Assembly (NCBI RefSeq): GCF_025154015.1
Contig: NZ_JAOAMV010000002.1
Location: 62,001 to 126,000, forward strand
Source of the DNA: Tsuneonella litorea
GTDB taxonomy: Bacteria; Pseudomonadota; Alphaproteobacteria; Sphingomonadales; Sphingomonadaceae
Reading direction: 5' to 3'
Length of the DNA: 64,000 nucleotides
In this document: in pieces, positions 8,720 to 17,877 of the stretch
Position numbering within the stretch: the stretch's first letter is position 1
Layout: each line of letters begins with the position of its first letter
The notes under the pieces: generated by a model
What the model was told of the DNA's origin: nothing
Seen by the model: the letters and a program-made list of their open reading frames with translations, nothing else
Database searches by the model: none
Translations under genes and position numbers: made by a program

Positions 8720-10303
8720 TCACGCGCACAGGCCCTGCAGGAACCAGTCGGGCATCCCGCCCCGCCCGTCGCCGATCAGGCCGAGGCGGTAGATCCAGTA
8801 ACGGCGGCCCGCGTGGTCCTCGATCCGGTAATAGTCGCGCAAGCGCGCCGATCCCTTCTCGCGCCACCACTCGGGCGCAATGCGTTCCGGCCCCTCGACC
8901 CGGACCACCTCGTGCACCTCTCCCCGCCAGCGGAACCGCTGCGGATAGCCGTCGGGCGTGGCGTAGAGCACCGCGATCTTCTCCGCCCGGTCGAGCAGCT
9001 TCAGGGGGCGTGCGTGGAACGCGAGCTCGCCCTGACTGGCCGGTTCCGGCTCGAGCGGGGGTTGCCAGCGTTGCGCGCGTTCGGGAATGTGGCTGGCGTG
9101 GAGCACCGGGCGCTGCACAGCGTGCGGGCCGAGCCGCACGGTCAGCCGGTCGATGCAGGCGGCCAGCGAGGTGCCGTGTTCCTCTGCCGCCGCCTCGATA
9201 TCGGCCTGCGCGAGCGCGAGCGGTTCGGTCCAGCTCGCGCGCAGGCGCACGGTCTCGATCCCGAAGCCCGCGTCGACCTCGTCCAGCCGGGCGGAAAACA
9301 GCCGGACGATATGCGCCGCCTCGCGCGTGGCGGCGGCCATCTCGAGCCGGCGCACGACGACCTCGCCGTCGACCCGCCACAGGCCGAGTTCGAGTCGGCG
9401 CGCGCCCAGTCCCCTGCCTTCCAGTTCGCGGGCCATGTCGGCGGCGAGGTCGGCGACCACTTGGTCGAGCAGGTCCCGGTGACGGATCGGCTCCATCAGC
9501 CGGCGCTGCACCAGCGGCGCCTGCTGCGGAACGACCGGCAGCAATGGTTCGGGCACCTTGCCCAGCAGCTGGTCGAGCCGCACGAGCGGGTTCGCGCCAG
9601 GCGACTTGCGGTTGCGGAACCGGCGGTGGAGCGCATCACGCCCCTGCACCTCGCCGAACCGGCCGGTGAGGTCCCCGATCCGCTTCAGCCCCAGGCGCCG
9701 CAGCACCGCGAGGACGTCGGCATCGAGGCGCAGCGCGGCGACGGGAAGGTCACAGAGCGCCGCGGCGATGTCGCCGCCCGGCGGAAGGATCGCTGTGCCG
9801 GCTCCGTAATGCGACAAGGCCCAGGCAGCCCCCGCGGTCGGCGCGATCGCCATCCTTGCAGCCAGCCCGCGCGCCGCGAACTTCGCTTCCGCATCGGCGA
9901 CCAGTCGCATCTCGCCCCCGAACAGGTGCGCGACGGCGGTAACGTCGACGAGCAGCCCGTCGGGCGCGTCCATCGCGGTCCACGGCCCCCAGCGCAGGGC
10001 CCAGAGGGCGAGTTTTTCGAGGAAGTCGTGGTCGCCTGCCGGATCGCTCTGGGCCACCGCGATCTGCGGACACAGCGCGCGCGCATCGGCCAGCATCATG
10101 CCGCTGCGCGCGCCCCCCGCGAGGCCGGCGGCATTGGCGGCGTCGATCCGCGGGCCGTGCGCGGTCTCGGTGATCAGGACTGTCGGTTGGGCATCGGCGC
10201 CCTCCCCCGGCGCCAGGCCCCTACCAAGCCGCCAGCGATCGATCGCCAGACGCGAAAGCCAGACCGAGAGGATACGGCGCGGCCGCGTCCCGCTGGTCGG
10301 CAT
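8720..10303 (-). CDS. imuB: ImuB, catalytically inactive Y-family polymerase-like mutasome hub
   Basis: The region after RRILSVWLSRLAIDRW has the Y-family (DinB/UmuC-like) fold expected for ImuB, with a long C-terminal tail that ends in a segment typical of ImuB (GRRYWIYRLGLIGD). ImuB does not polymerise DNA; it connects the beta clamp, ImuA and DnaE2. The start at 10303 gives 527 residues and is chosen because the conserved N-terminus begins shortly after it; ATGs at 10345 and 10426 are alternatives. Any choice overlaps the 3' end of imuA (at least 50, here 83 bases), which implies coupled translation. Confidence 0.9.
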   Translation of the reverse strand: MPTSGTRPRRILSVWLSRLAIDRWRLGRGLAPGEGADAQPTVLITETAHGPRIDAANAAGLAGGARSGMMLADARALCPQIAVAQSDPAGDHDFLEKLALWALRWGPWTAMDAPDGLLVDVTAVAHLFGGEMRLVADAEAKFAARGLAARMAIAPTAGAAWALSHYGAGTAILPPGGDIAAALCDLPVAALRLDADVLAVLRRLGLKRIGDLTGRFGEVQGRDALHRRFRNRKSPGANPLVRLDQLLGKVPEPLLPVVPQQAPLVQRRLMEPIRHRDLLDQVVADLAADMARELEGRGLGARRLELGLWRVDGEVVVRRLEMAAATREAAHIVRLFSARLDEVDAGFGIETVRLRASWTEPLALAQADIEAAAEEHGTSLAACIDRLTVRLGPHAVQRPVLHASHIPERAQRWQPPLEPEPASQGELAFHARPLKLLDRAEKIAVLYATPDGYPQRFRWRGEVHEVVRVEGPERIAPEWWREKGSARLRDYYRIEDHAGRRYWIYRLGLIGDGRGGMPDWFLQGLCA

Positions 10304-10994
10304 CGCCGTCGGCGCGACGCTCGGCGACGAGTGCGTGCTCGTCATCGCGCAGGGTCCATGTGCCGGGAGGATGGGTTCGCGCGCGGAACAGCTCGGCGCG
10401 CCAGGAGGGGGCGCCGGGCGCATCACGGTTCCAGCGCGGGCGCGGCGAGGCGGCAGCGGTCACGTTCCACCGCAGCCGCGCCGAGGAGAGGTCGCGCGCG
10501 GCATCGAGCCGGACGAGCCAGAGCGGCACGCCATGCTTTTCAGCGGTCAGGGTCAACCGGCGCGAAGCGGTGAAGTCGAGCGCGCGCGGATTGCCCGCGA
10601 TCTCTCCCACCACCGCCGCCACTTCGCGGCAGCGCAGCCCCTCCTCGAGCGCGAATAGCGCGTCCTGGGGGCTTTGGCAGGCGACATGGACCAAGCGTTC
10701 GCGGAACGCGGGCGGCAGGCCCGGGCGATAGGGCCGCCCGCCCCTGCGGAGCGCCTCGCGGTCCTGCACCCACAGCAGGACGCGGCGATCCTGCGCCTCT
10801 GCCGCAGCGCCGCGATGCGCAGCCCGCAAGGCATCGGCGGCAAGGGCCAGCGCGGCGGCCGCCCCGCCCGCCTCGCGCGAGCACGCGAACACTTCGCTGT
10901 GGTGCGCTCCTGCCAGCCCCGGTCGCCAGCGCGGGGCGTGGGGTGACAAGCGGGCGAGCCCGGAGGCCGGCAGGAGCGCGTTCGGTGAGGTCAT
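10221..10994 (-). CDS. imuA: ImuA-like protein (RecA-fold SOS mutagenesis factor)
   Basis: The 257-residue product from ATG 10994 has the position, size and RecA/SulA-like look of ImuA: an alpha/beta core (RRVLLWVQDREALRRGG, then LFALEEGLRC and AAVVGEIAGNP). The Walker A motif is not conserved, as expected for ImuA. It precedes imuB and is led by a LexA box 21 bases upstream, fitting a damage-induced imuAB operon that works with DnaE2. An upstream ATG at 11012 would place the box almost on the start codon. The C-terminal part overlaps imuB in another frame. Confidence 0.85.
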   Translation of the reverse strand: MTSPNALLPASGLARLSPHAPRWRPGLAGAHHSEVFACSREAGGAAAALALAADALRAAHRGAAAEAQDRRVLLWVQDREALRRGGRPYRPGLPPAFRERLVHVACQSPQDALFALEEGLRCREVAAVVGEIAGNPRALDFTASRRLTLTAEKHGVPLWLVRLDAARDLSSARLRWNVTAAASPRPRWNRDAPGAPSWRAELFRARTHPPGTWTLRDDEHALVAERRADGDADQRDAAAPYPLGLAFASGDRSLAAW

Positions 10995-11014
10995 GGCAGG
11001 AAAACGACTCATTC

Positions 11015-11029
11015 GTTCCCTTTATGTTC
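11015..11029 (-). promoter_or_regulatory. LexA (SOS) box, GTTC-N7-GTTC, of imuAB
   Basis: GTTCCCTTTATGTTC matches the alphaproteobacterial LexA consensus exactly and lies 20 bases before the imuA ATG at 10994. It is the second such box within 3 kb, which supports both as real. It also lies upstream of the divergent gene at 11101, about 70 bases from its start. Confidence 0.88.
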
Positions 11030-11053
11030 CTATCTGCACCGATTCGCAACGGC

Positions 11054-11079
11054 GGAACAAACCCCTCCCCCGCTCCGTT
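11054..11079 (+). promoter_or_regulatory. EcfG (general stress sigma)-type promoter
   Basis: GGAAC (11054-11058), a 17-base spacer and CGTT (11076-11079) match the alphaproteobacterial general-stress sigma factor consensus GGAAC-N16/17-CGTT. The predicted start, about 7 bases on, leaves a short leader holding the GAAGGAG ribosome site before the ATG at 11101. The downstream gene encodes a stress-type PNPOx protein, which fits. Confidence 0.7.
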
Positions 11080-11100
11080 CGACCCGCGAAGGAGATCATC

Positions 11101-11583
11101 ATGAAATACGAGAACGGCAACGCAGACGACCTCAAGGAACAGTTCTGGAAGGCTCTCGCGCATTCCCCCTTCGTGTTCGTCTCGCTGCAATCGAGCGCCA
11201 ACGACGCGGTGCCGATGACCGCGCAGCTCGACAAGGACGCGAACAGCGCAATCTGGTTCTTCACCTCGCGCGACAACCACCTGGCGCAGATGGGCCCTGC
11301 CACCTGCACGTTCGCCGGCAAGGATCACGAGATGTTCGCCCGCTTCGAAGGAGTCCTCGTCGAGGAGAAGAGCCGCGACCGGCTCGACAAGCAGTGGTCG
11401 AACTTCGTCGAGGCCTGGTTCCCCGGCGGCAAGGACGACCCCAACCTGCTGATGCTGAGGATGGACCTCGGCGAAGCGGAAATCTGGAACGGTGACCAGA
11501 GTCTGCTGACCACCGCCAAGATGGCTCTTGGCATGGACGTGCGCGGCGACATGGCGGGCAAGCACGCCGAAGCGGCGCTGTAA
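11101..11583 (+). CDS. Pyridoxamine 5'-phosphate oxidase-like general stress protein
   Basis: The 160-residue product matches the general stress protein 26 (YdaG-like) branch of the PNPOx split-barrel family, with segments such as NSAIWFFTSRDNHLAQM and VEAWFPGGKDDPNLLMLR. Family members bind flavin or F420-like cofactors; the physiological substrate is unknown. The start at 11101 is backed by a strong GAAGGAG site 7 bases upstream. An EcfG-type promoter precedes it and a hairpin terminator follows at 11602-11633, so it is probably monocistronic and part of the general stress response. It is divergent from imuA. Confidence 0.88.
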   Translation: MKYENGNADDLKEQFWKALAHSPFVFVSLQSSANDAVPMTAQLDKDANSAIWFFTSRDNHLAQMGPATCTFAGKDHEMFARFEGVLVEEKSRDRLDKQWSNFVEAWFPGGKDDPNLLMLRMDLGEAEIWNGDQSLLTTAKMALGMDVRGDMAGKHAEAAL

Positions 11584-11601
11584 TCGCTTCGACCGAACGA
11601 G

Positions 11602-11633
11602 AAAGGGCCGCTTCCTCGCGGGAGCGGCCCTTT
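11602..11633. terminator. Bidirectional intrinsic terminator
   Basis: The arms AAAGGGCCGCT (11602-11612) and AGCGGCCCTTT (11623-11633) pair perfectly around a 10-base loop, and the A/T ends supply a short U-run on either strand. It lies between the PNPOx stop (11583) and the stop of the convergent permease (11651), so it can end both transcripts. Confidence 0.8.
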
Positions 11634-11650
11634 CCAATGGCGGTTGCCGA

Positions 11651-13231
11651 TCAGGCCTTGGGCACGTCGATCGGGATCATGTCCTCGTCGCCTTCGATGT
11701 CGTCGACCACCTCGACGATGCCGCGACCCAGGTGGCTCTTGCTCCGGCTGTAGGCGAAATAGATCACGATGCCGAGCACGCCCCAACCGGGCAGGAATAG
11801 CATCGCATCGATCGGCAGGTTGAGGAACAGGAACACGCATCCCGCAATCGTCAGTGGCGCGATCAGCCACGCCGCCGGCACGCGGAATGCCCGCTGGCGC
11901 TGCGGGTCGCGGCGACGCAGCACGAGCAATGCCACCGCCACCATCATGAACGCGTAGAGCGTGCCGGCGTTCGAGATGTCGGCAAGCTTTCCGACCGGGA
12001 AGAACGCGGCGCCGATGGCCACGACCCCGCCCGTCATCATCGTAACGACGTGCGGGGTCCTGAACTTCGGGTGCACGCGGCTCAGCCCCTCGGGCAGAAG
12101 CCCGTCACGCGCCATGACGAAGAAGATGCGCGTCTGTCCGAAGATCAGAACGAGAATGACCGACGGCAGGGCAAGGAACGCCGCGATGCCGAGCATGTTG
12201 CCCACGCCCGACCAGCCGATCTGGCGCAGCACGTGCGCGAGCGCCTCGTTCGAGCAGACCAGCGGCAGCTGGTCGGCGGCATAGGTCGCGCACTGCCGCG
12301 CCAGCTCTTCCGAACCGGCGGGGAACGGCACACCGTTGGGGCCCATGATCGGCTGGCCGCCGATGGTGCCCACCGCACCCGCTGCGACGAGGATGTAGAA
12401 CACGGTGCAGAACAGCAGCGACCCGACGAGGCCGATCGGCACGTTCCGCTGCGGATTCTTGGTTTCTTCGGCCGCGGTCGAGACCGCGTCGAAACCCACG
12501 TAGGCGAAGAAGATCGTGGCCGCGGCGCCTACCGCGCCGACCCCGGTGCCCCAGCCGCCGAAGATGCCGGCGGGCAGGAACGGGTTGAACCGGTCGGCAT
12601 CGAATTCGGGACTGGAGAAAGTCAGCGCGATGAACGCGGTCAGCGCGGTGACCTTGATCAGCACGAGTACGGCATTGAACTTCGCGCTCTCGCTCGTCCC
12701 GATGACCAGCAGGCCGGTGACGAGCAGTGCGATCACCAGCGCCGGCAGGTTGATCAGGCCGCCCGGCGCGCCGCCAAGGGCCAGCGGCCCGGCCGCCAGC
12801 CACGGTGGCAGTTGCACGCCCAGCAACTCGTTGAGGAACGTGCCCGAGAAATATCCCGACCAGCCGACCGACACCGCGGCGGCCGCGATCGCGTATTCCA
12901 TGATCAGCGCCCAGCCCACGGTCCAGGCCAGGAATTCGCCCATCGTGGCGTAACTGTAGGTGTAGGCTGACCCTGCAACAGGGATCATCGAGGCGATCTC
13001 GGCATAGCAGAGCGCCGCGATGATGCAGACGAAGCCGGCGATCGCGAAGGCGAGCATGAGCCCCGGCCCGGCCTTCTGCGCACCGGCGGCGGTCAGCACG
13101 AAAATGCCCGTGCCGATCACGCAGCCGATGCCGAACAGCATGAGCTGGAACCAGCCGAGCGTGCGCTTGAGTGATTTCTTTTCCGCTGTCGCCAGGATGG
13201 CGTCGAGCGGCTTGACGCGGTCGAGTAGCAT
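11651..13231 (-). CDS. APC-superfamily amino-acid permease
   Basis: From ATG 13231 the product is 526 residues with about 12 or more hydrophobic helices. The first helix region [19 protein letters not shown] has the GxIGxGIF signature of amino acid/polyamine/organocation transporters. The C-terminal loop and the length suggest the cationic-amino-acid-transporter-like (YfnA/CAT) branch. An insert of about 45 residues near 270-315 with two cysteines is probably an extracytoplasmic loop. The substrate cannot be assigned. Earlier in-frame ATGs exist, but 13231 aligns with the usual N-terminus. It is convergent with the PNPOx gene. Confidence 0.88.
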   Translation of the reverse strand: MLLDRVKPLDAILATAEKKSLKRTLGWFQLMLFGIGCVIGTGIFVLTAAGAQKAGPGLMLAFAIAGFVCIIAALCYAEIASMIPVAGSAYTYSYATMGEFLAWTVGWALIMEYAIAAAAVSVGWSGYFSGTFLNELLGVQLPPWLAAGPLALGGAPGGLINLPALVIALLVTGLLVIGTSESAKFNAVLVLIKVTALTAFIALTFSSPEFDADRFNPFLPAGIFGGWGTGVGAVGAAATIFFAYVGFDAVSTAAEETKNPQRNVPIGLVGSLLFCTVFYILVAAGAVGTIGGQPIMGPNGVPFPAGSEELARQCATYAADQLPLVCSNEALAHVLRQIGWSGVGNMLGIAAFLALPSVILVLIFGQTRIFFVMARDGLLPEGLSRVHPKFRTPHVVTMMTGGVVAIGAAFFPVGKLADISNAGTLYAFMMVAVALLVLRRRDPQRQRAFRVPAAWLIAPLTIAGCVFLFLNLPIDAMLFLPGWGVLGIVIYFAYSRSKSHLGRGIVEVVDDIEGDEDMIPIDVPKA

Positions 13232-13369
13232 GGACCCGTAATCCCTCTTGTCAGGCGGCCGTGGCGGCCCGCCTCCCTCATGGCGCGCGAAGCTAGCGCC
13301 CCGCTCCCTCAAGGCAAGCCCAATGTCCGGGCTTTCCCCGCATCGGTGGCGCCGCTAGGACCGTCCGCG

Positions 13370-14242
13370 ATGTCCACCACCTTCCAGCTCGACACCGCGA
13401 CCAGCCGCGCGCACCCCACCCCGCAGCCCATGCGTCGGCTGACCGTGCCCGCCATCAAGGGCAGGAAGGCCGACGGCGTGACCGCCGAACCGCTGGTCAT
13501 GCTGACCGCCTACACCGCGCGGCAGGCGCAGCTGCTCGACCAGCACTCCGACATTCTCCTCGTCGGCGATTCGCTCGGGCAGGTGATCTACGGGCTGCCG
13601 TCGACGCTGCAGGTGACGCTCGACATGATGATCGCGCACGGCGCGGCGGTCGTGCGGGGAAGCTATCACAGCCTCGTGATCGTCGACATGCCGTTCGGCG
13701 CCTACGAGGCGAGCCCGCAAAAGGCCTTCGAGAGTGCCAGCCGGATCATGGCCGAAACCGGCTGCGCCGCGGTCAAGCTGGAAGGTGGCGCGGCGATGGC
13801 CGAGACGATCGCATTCCTTTCGGCACGCGGCATTCCGGTCATGGCCCACGTCGGCCTGACCCCGCAGGCGGTCAACGCGCTGGGCGGCTACGGCGCGCGG
13901 GGTCGCAGCGAGGAGGAACACGCGAAGATCATGTCGGACGGAAAGGCCGTCCAGGACGCGGGCGCGTTCGCCGTCGTCGCCGAGGGCGTCGTCGAGCCGA
14001 TCGCGATCGAGCTGACGAAGGCGCTCGATATTCCTGTCATCGGCATCGGTGCGAGCGCCGAGTGCGACGGGCAGGTGCTGGTGACCGAAGACATGCTGGG
14101 AATGTTCGAACGCGTGCCGCGGTTCGTGAAACGCTACGAGGACATGGCGAGCGTGATTTCCAAGGCGGCCGAAACCTATGCCGCCGAAGTCCGGGCGCGG
14201 TCGTTCCCGACCGCCGACCAGACCTACCAGCCCAAGACATAA
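13370..14242 (+). CDS. panB: 3-methyl-2-oxobutanoate hydroxymethyltransferase (ketopantoate hydroxymethyltransferase)
   Basis: The 290-residue TIM-barrel enzyme transfers a one-carbon unit from methylenetetrahydrofolate to 2-oxoisovalerate, the first step of pantothenate and CoA synthesis in the cytoplasm. Diagnostic segments are [26 protein letters not shown] with the metal-binding Asp, AAVKLEGG with the catalytic-region Glu, and [18 protein letters not shown]. The length fits PanB (about 265-290). ATG 13370 is chosen because the family N-terminal region begins about 20 residues later; panC is not in the window. The DUF475 gene follows after 17 bases. Confidence 0.95.
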   Translation: MSTTFQLDTATSRAHPTPQPMRRLTVPAIKGRKADGVTAEPLVMLTAYTARQAQLLDQHSDILLVGDSLGQVIYGLPSTLQVTLDMMIAHGAAVVRGSYHSLVIVDMPFGAYEASPQKAFESASRIMAETGCAAVKLEGGAAMAETIAFLSARGIPVMAHVGLTPQAVNALGGYGARGRSEEEHAKIMSDGKAVQDAGAFAVVAEGVVEPIAIELTKALDIPVIGIGASAECDGQVLVTEDMLGMFERVPRFVKRYEDMASVISKAAETYAAEVRARSFPTADQTYQPKT

Positions 14243-14259
14243 CCCCAGGGCCTTCTGCG

Positions 14260-15333
14260 ATGGACACGCTCAAGCGTTACTACGGCTTATCGCTCGTCTT
14301 CACCCTCGTCTGCCTCGGGCTCGGCGCGTGGTACGGCATATCGAGCACGGGCAGCATGACCGGCACGGCCGAGATGCTCTGGATCATCTTCGTGCTGTCG
14401 ATCCTGGAGATCTCGCTCAGCTTCGACAACGCGGTGGTCAACGCCTCGGTGCTGAAGGACATGGACCGCGTCTGGCAAAAGCGGTTCCTGACGTGGGGCA
14501 TCGCCTTTGCCGTGTTCGGGATGCGCGTAGTGTTTCCTCTCGCGATCGTCGCGATTGCCGCGGGGATCGGGCCGGTCGACACCGTGCAACTGTCGCTCGG
14601 GAACCCGGACGAATACGAGCGGCTCGTCTCGAGCGCGCACGTCGGCATCGCGGGCTTCGGCGGCGCGTTCCTGGCGATGGTCGGCCTCAAGTTCTTTTTC
14701 GACGGCGAGAAGGACGTGCACTGGATGGGCGTGGTCGAGCGGTTCCTCGGCCGTTTCGGGGCTCTGCCCGCCGCCGAGATCGGCCTCCTCCTGCTGGCGA
14801 TCTGGGGCGTTTCGCTGCTGCTGCCGGACGAGGAGGCGCTGACTTTCGTCGTTGCCGGCATCCTCGGCATCGTAACCTTCATCGCGGTCGAAGGAGTGTC
14901 GACGATACTCGAGCTGCACGAGGAAAAGCAGCGAATCGCCGGCTCGGTCGTTCGCAGCGGGCTGGGCGGATTTCTCTACCTCAACGTCCTCGACGCGAGC
15001 TTCAGCTTCGACGGCGTGATCGGCGCATTCGCGTTGTCGAACAACATGATCGTGATCGCGCTTGGCCTCTCCATCGGGGCCATGTTCGTCCGCTCGATGA
15101 CCATTCACCTGGTCGAGAAAGGCACGCTGGCGCAATACCGATACCTCGAGCATGGCGCGTTCTGGGCGATCATCGCGCTCGGCGCGATCATGCTGCTTTC
15201 GGCGAAGTGGCACATTCCCGAAACCGCCACCGGACTGATTGGGGCCGTCCTTATCGGGCTGTCGCTATGGTGGTCGGTCCGCTTCAACCGGCGCAATCCG
15301 GGGCACGGCCCGGACGCGCCGCGAGGCGATTAG
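14260..15333 (+). CDS. DUF475 family integral membrane protein (TerC-related)
   Basis: The 357-residue protein has about nine hydrophobic segments and the conserved acidic motif SLSFDNAVVNA in the second segment, repeated as ASFSFDGVIGAFALS late in the protein. This is the pattern of DUF475/TerC-like transporters, thought to handle metal ions, but no substrate is established. It starts 17 bases after panB and may be co-transcribed with it. Its last 50 bases overlap the 3' end of the convergent symporter gene (15284-15333). Confidence 0.85.
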   Translation: MDTLKRYYGLSLVFTLVCLGLGAWYGISSTGSMTGTAEMLWIIFVLSILEISLSFDNAVVNASVLKDMDRVWQKRFLTWGIAFAVFGMRVVFPLAIVAIAAGIGPVDTVQLSLGNPDEYERLVSSAHVGIAGFGGAFLAMVGLKFFFDGEKDVHWMGVVERFLGRFGALPAAEIGLLLLAIWGVSLLLPDEEALTFVVAGILGIVTFIAVEGVSTILELHEEKQRIAGSVVRSGLGGFLYLNVLDASFSFDGVIGAFALSNNMIVIALGLSIGAMFVRSMTIHLVEKGTLAQYRYLEHGAFWAIIALGAIMLLSAKWHIPETATGLIGAVLIGLSLWWSVRFNRRNPGHGPDAPRGD

Positions 15334-16264
15334 CGATCGGGGCGCTCACCACCAGCTGGAGCAGGTGGTAGGCGAGCAACGGCAGCAGCACCATTCCGGC
15401 GACCTGCGGCGGGAACAGCACGGCGGCAAGCGGCGCGCCCATCGCCACGCTCTTGTGCGCACCCGCGAACAGGAACGCGACCCGCTCGGGACGGCCGAGC
15501 CCGATCGCGCCGCCGAGGCCCCACGATCCCGCGAACGCGAAGACCAGCATCGCGCTGACCGCACCAAGCAACAGCGCCCATTCCCCAACACCCACCCGGG
15601 TCCACAAGCCCTGCTCGACCGCTCCCGAGAACGCGACGTAGACGGCAATCGCGATCGACAGCCGGTCCATCCACGTTACCAGCCCGCGGTGACCGTCCAC
15701 CCACGACCTGAGGCGGCCCTGCAAGACCTGGCCGATCGCGAACGGCAGGATCAGGATCCCGAACACCTTGCCGAGGCCGGCAAGGCCCAGTTCCACCGCC
15801 CCGCCGCCGCCGAGCGCAGCAAACAGCGGCGCGCACGCGAAAACGCCGACGATGTTGGTCAGTGCCGCCGCGACCACCGAACGGGACACGTTGCCGCCGG
15901 CGAGCGAGGAATATGCCGTGGCCGACTGAACCGTGGACGGAAGCACGCCGAGGTAGAGAAACCCGAGCGCGACCAGCGGCGGAAGAGCGCCGGAAAGCGC
16001 CACCGCGAGTCCCTTGCCGAAGAGCGCCATCGCGCCGAAGCACCACAGGGCAACCGGCAGCAGGAACCGCGAATGCCCCAGCCCTTCCATCACTTCGTGG
16101 CGCGGCAGCCGCAGGCCATTGAGCAGGAAGAGCACGAAGATCGCCGCGTTGGACACCCATTGCGCCATCAGCCGCGCCTCGCCGGTTGCCGGAAGAACGC
16201 TCGCAAGCAGGATCGCCAGCAGCAGCAGGCGCACCATGAGGTCGATCTTCGCGAAGAGGCGCAT
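15284..16264 (-). CDS. SBF-like bile acid:sodium symporter family transporter
   Basis: The 326-residue protein has about ten hydrophobic helices and the SBF-like (PF13593) pattern, including SNAAIFVLFLLNGLRLP near the N-terminus and LPSTVQSATAYSSLAGGN in the crossover helix. These transporters import organic anions with sodium; the natural substrate in bacteria is usually unknown. ATG 16264 has an AAGGG site upstream; ATG 16294 is the alternative. It follows the TPR lipoprotein gene on the same strand after 41 bases, but is probably unrelated to the PrsK/PrsR set. Confidence 0.82.
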   Translation of the reverse strand: MRLFAKIDLMVRLLLLAILLASVLPATGEARLMAQWVSNAAIFVLFLLNGLRLPRHEVMEGLGHSRFLLPVALWCFGAMALFGKGLAVALSGALPPLVALGFLYLGVLPSTVQSATAYSSLAGGNVSRSVVAAALTNIVGVFACAPLFAALGGGGAVELGLAGLGKVFGILILPFAIGQVLQGRLRSWVDGHRGLVTWMDRLSIAIAVYVAFSGAVEQGLWTRVGVGEWALLLGAVSAMLVFAFAGSWGLGGAIGLGRPERVAFLFAGAHKSVAMGAPLAAVLFPPQVAGMVLLPLLAYHLLQLVVSAPIANRLAARPGRAPDCAG

Positions 16265-16305
16265 GCCCGCGCCCTTGGCGCTCCGCGCGCGCATTGTCGA
16301 GGCGG

Positions 16306-17877
16306 TCAGCTTACTCCCAGGCGGCTGAGCAGGGGATCATTGCGCCCGCGCAACCGCGCCTGGTCGATCAGGGTCGACGCTCGCTGCGTTTCGCCTCGAT
16401 CGAGCAGTCGGCGACCGAGGAGGGCGGCCGCGTCGGCGTTGGCTGGCTCTCCCGCAAGATGCGCCGCGATTGCCTTGGTCGCGGCATCGGGCTGTCCCGC
16501 CCGTTCGAGCGCGGCCGCCATGCGCTTGACGAGGGGCCAGTTGCGGCGGATCGCGGCGGCGCGTTGATACATTGCGGCCGCAGCCACCGGATCGCCTGCC
16601 GCGAATGCCGCGTCGCCGGCCAGCGCGGCGGCATCCGCCGACCCCGGGTGCGCGGCAAGAAAGGTCCTGCTGGCCGAGCGTGCCTCGGCCTTGCGGTCCG
16701 CCGCAATGAGCGCGCGGACGAGGGCGACGACGCTCGGGCCGTTGCCGCTTCCGCGTTGCCGGGCGACGTCCAATCCGCTGCGGGCGCCGATGGGAACGAT
16801 GCGCAACGCTCCCCCCGCAAGCGCGCCGTCGATGTATGGTGCTGCCTTCTCGCGTTCTCCCATCGCCTCGTATGCACGTCCGACCAGCATCGACATGTAT
16901 GGCGTATCCGGCTCGGCGCCGAAGCGCGCGATCAGTTCGCGGTGGTTGCCCCCGAGGGCCAGCGCGCGCGCCAGGAGCAGCCGGACACGGCGATTGTCGG
17001 GCTGGCGGCGCAAGAGCGCGTCGAGACCCTGCGCCGCGGTGGCAAAGTTGCCGTTCTCCATGTCCACGACCGCAAGGAGCATCGCCGCCCCCGGCACCTC
17101 CTGCGCGCTGCCCCCGCTGCGCTGGAGAAGGCTGCGCGCAAGGTCGTACCGCCCTGCCCGGGCCGCGAGCACCGCTTGCAGATAAAGCGCGCGCGGATCG
17201 CTCGGCGCGGCGCTCGCCAGAAGCCGGGTCGCCGCGAGCATTTCTCTCGCGCGGCCAAGCTCGCCGAGCGTGGCCGCGTGCTCGGCCAGCAGGTCCGGGT
17301 CGCCGGGCGACGCGGCAAGCCCGCGCTCGATCACGGGCAGCGCCAGCCCGTTGCCGCCCGAATCGCGTAGCAATTGCGCCCGGAACAGCAGCGCCGCCGG
17401 GTCATCCGGGGAAGCGGCCAGCGCGCGTTCTGACGCCGCGATCGCCTCCGCCTGCTCTCCGCCGCGCCAGCGCAACCGGCCGATATCGACCCACAGCCCG
17501 GGCTCGTCGGGGCTTGTGGCGAGGGCCTTGTCGAACGCCTGGCCCGCTCCCGGCAGGTCGCCCTGCCGCATGCGCAGCCGGCCGAGCATATGGAAGCCAT
17601 GTGCCGCACTCCGGGGCGCGAAGGCGCCCTGGGCGAGCCACCGCTCCGCTTCGAGAAGGTCGCCTTGCTGAAGTTCGGCCTCACCCATCCAGGGGGCCAA
17701 CTCGTCGGCCGGAGTGCCGTTTTCGATCGCGCGGCGCAGGGCCGCTTCGGCGCCGATCCCGTCGCCCGCGGCAAGCAGGCCGCGCCAGTCGTCAGGCGAC
17801 GGCCCGTCCGGCGTGGGTTCTCCGCAGCCCGCCAGCGCGCACGCCAGCGCGAGTGCGAGGCTACGTCGAGAGATCAT
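16306..17877 (-). CDS. TPR-repeat lipoprotein of the PEP-CTERM/XrtA regulatory cluster
   Basis: From ATG 17877 the product is 523 residues. It begins with a lipoprotein signal peptide (ALACALAGC, lipidated Cys at 18), and the rest is a run of TPR-like helical repeats rich in Ala and Leu. The start lies inside the end of prsR (17861-17877), so the two are coupled. Its place next to prsR and prsK resembles the PrsT-type TPR proteins of PEP-CTERM systems; the exact subfamily is inferred. A role in envelope or exopolysaccharide assembly is plausible. Confidence 0.75.
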   Translation of the reverse strand: MISRRSLALALACALAGCGEPTPDGPSPDDWRGLLAAGDGIGAEAALRRAIENGTPADELAPWMGEAELQQGDLLEAERWLAQGAFAPRSAAHGFHMLGRLRMRQGDLPGAGQAFDKALATSPDEPGLWVDIGRLRWRGGEQAEAIAASERALAASPDDPAALLFRAQLLRDSGGNGLALPVIERGLAASPGDPDLLAEHAATLGELGRAREMLAATRLLASAAPSDPRALYLQAVLAARAGRYDLARSLLQRSGGSAQEVPGAAMLLAVVDMENGNFATAAQGLDALLRRQPDNRRVRLLLARALALGGNHRELIARFGAEPDTPYMSMLVGRAYEAMGEREKAAPYIDGALAGGALRIVPIGARSGLDVARQRGSGNGPSVVALVRALIAADRKAEARSASRTFLAAHPGSADAAALAGDAAFAAGDPVAAAAMYQRAAAIRRNWPLVKRMAAALERAGQPDAATKAIAAHLAGEPANADAAALLGRRLLDRGETQRASTLIDQARLRGRNDPLLSRLGVS

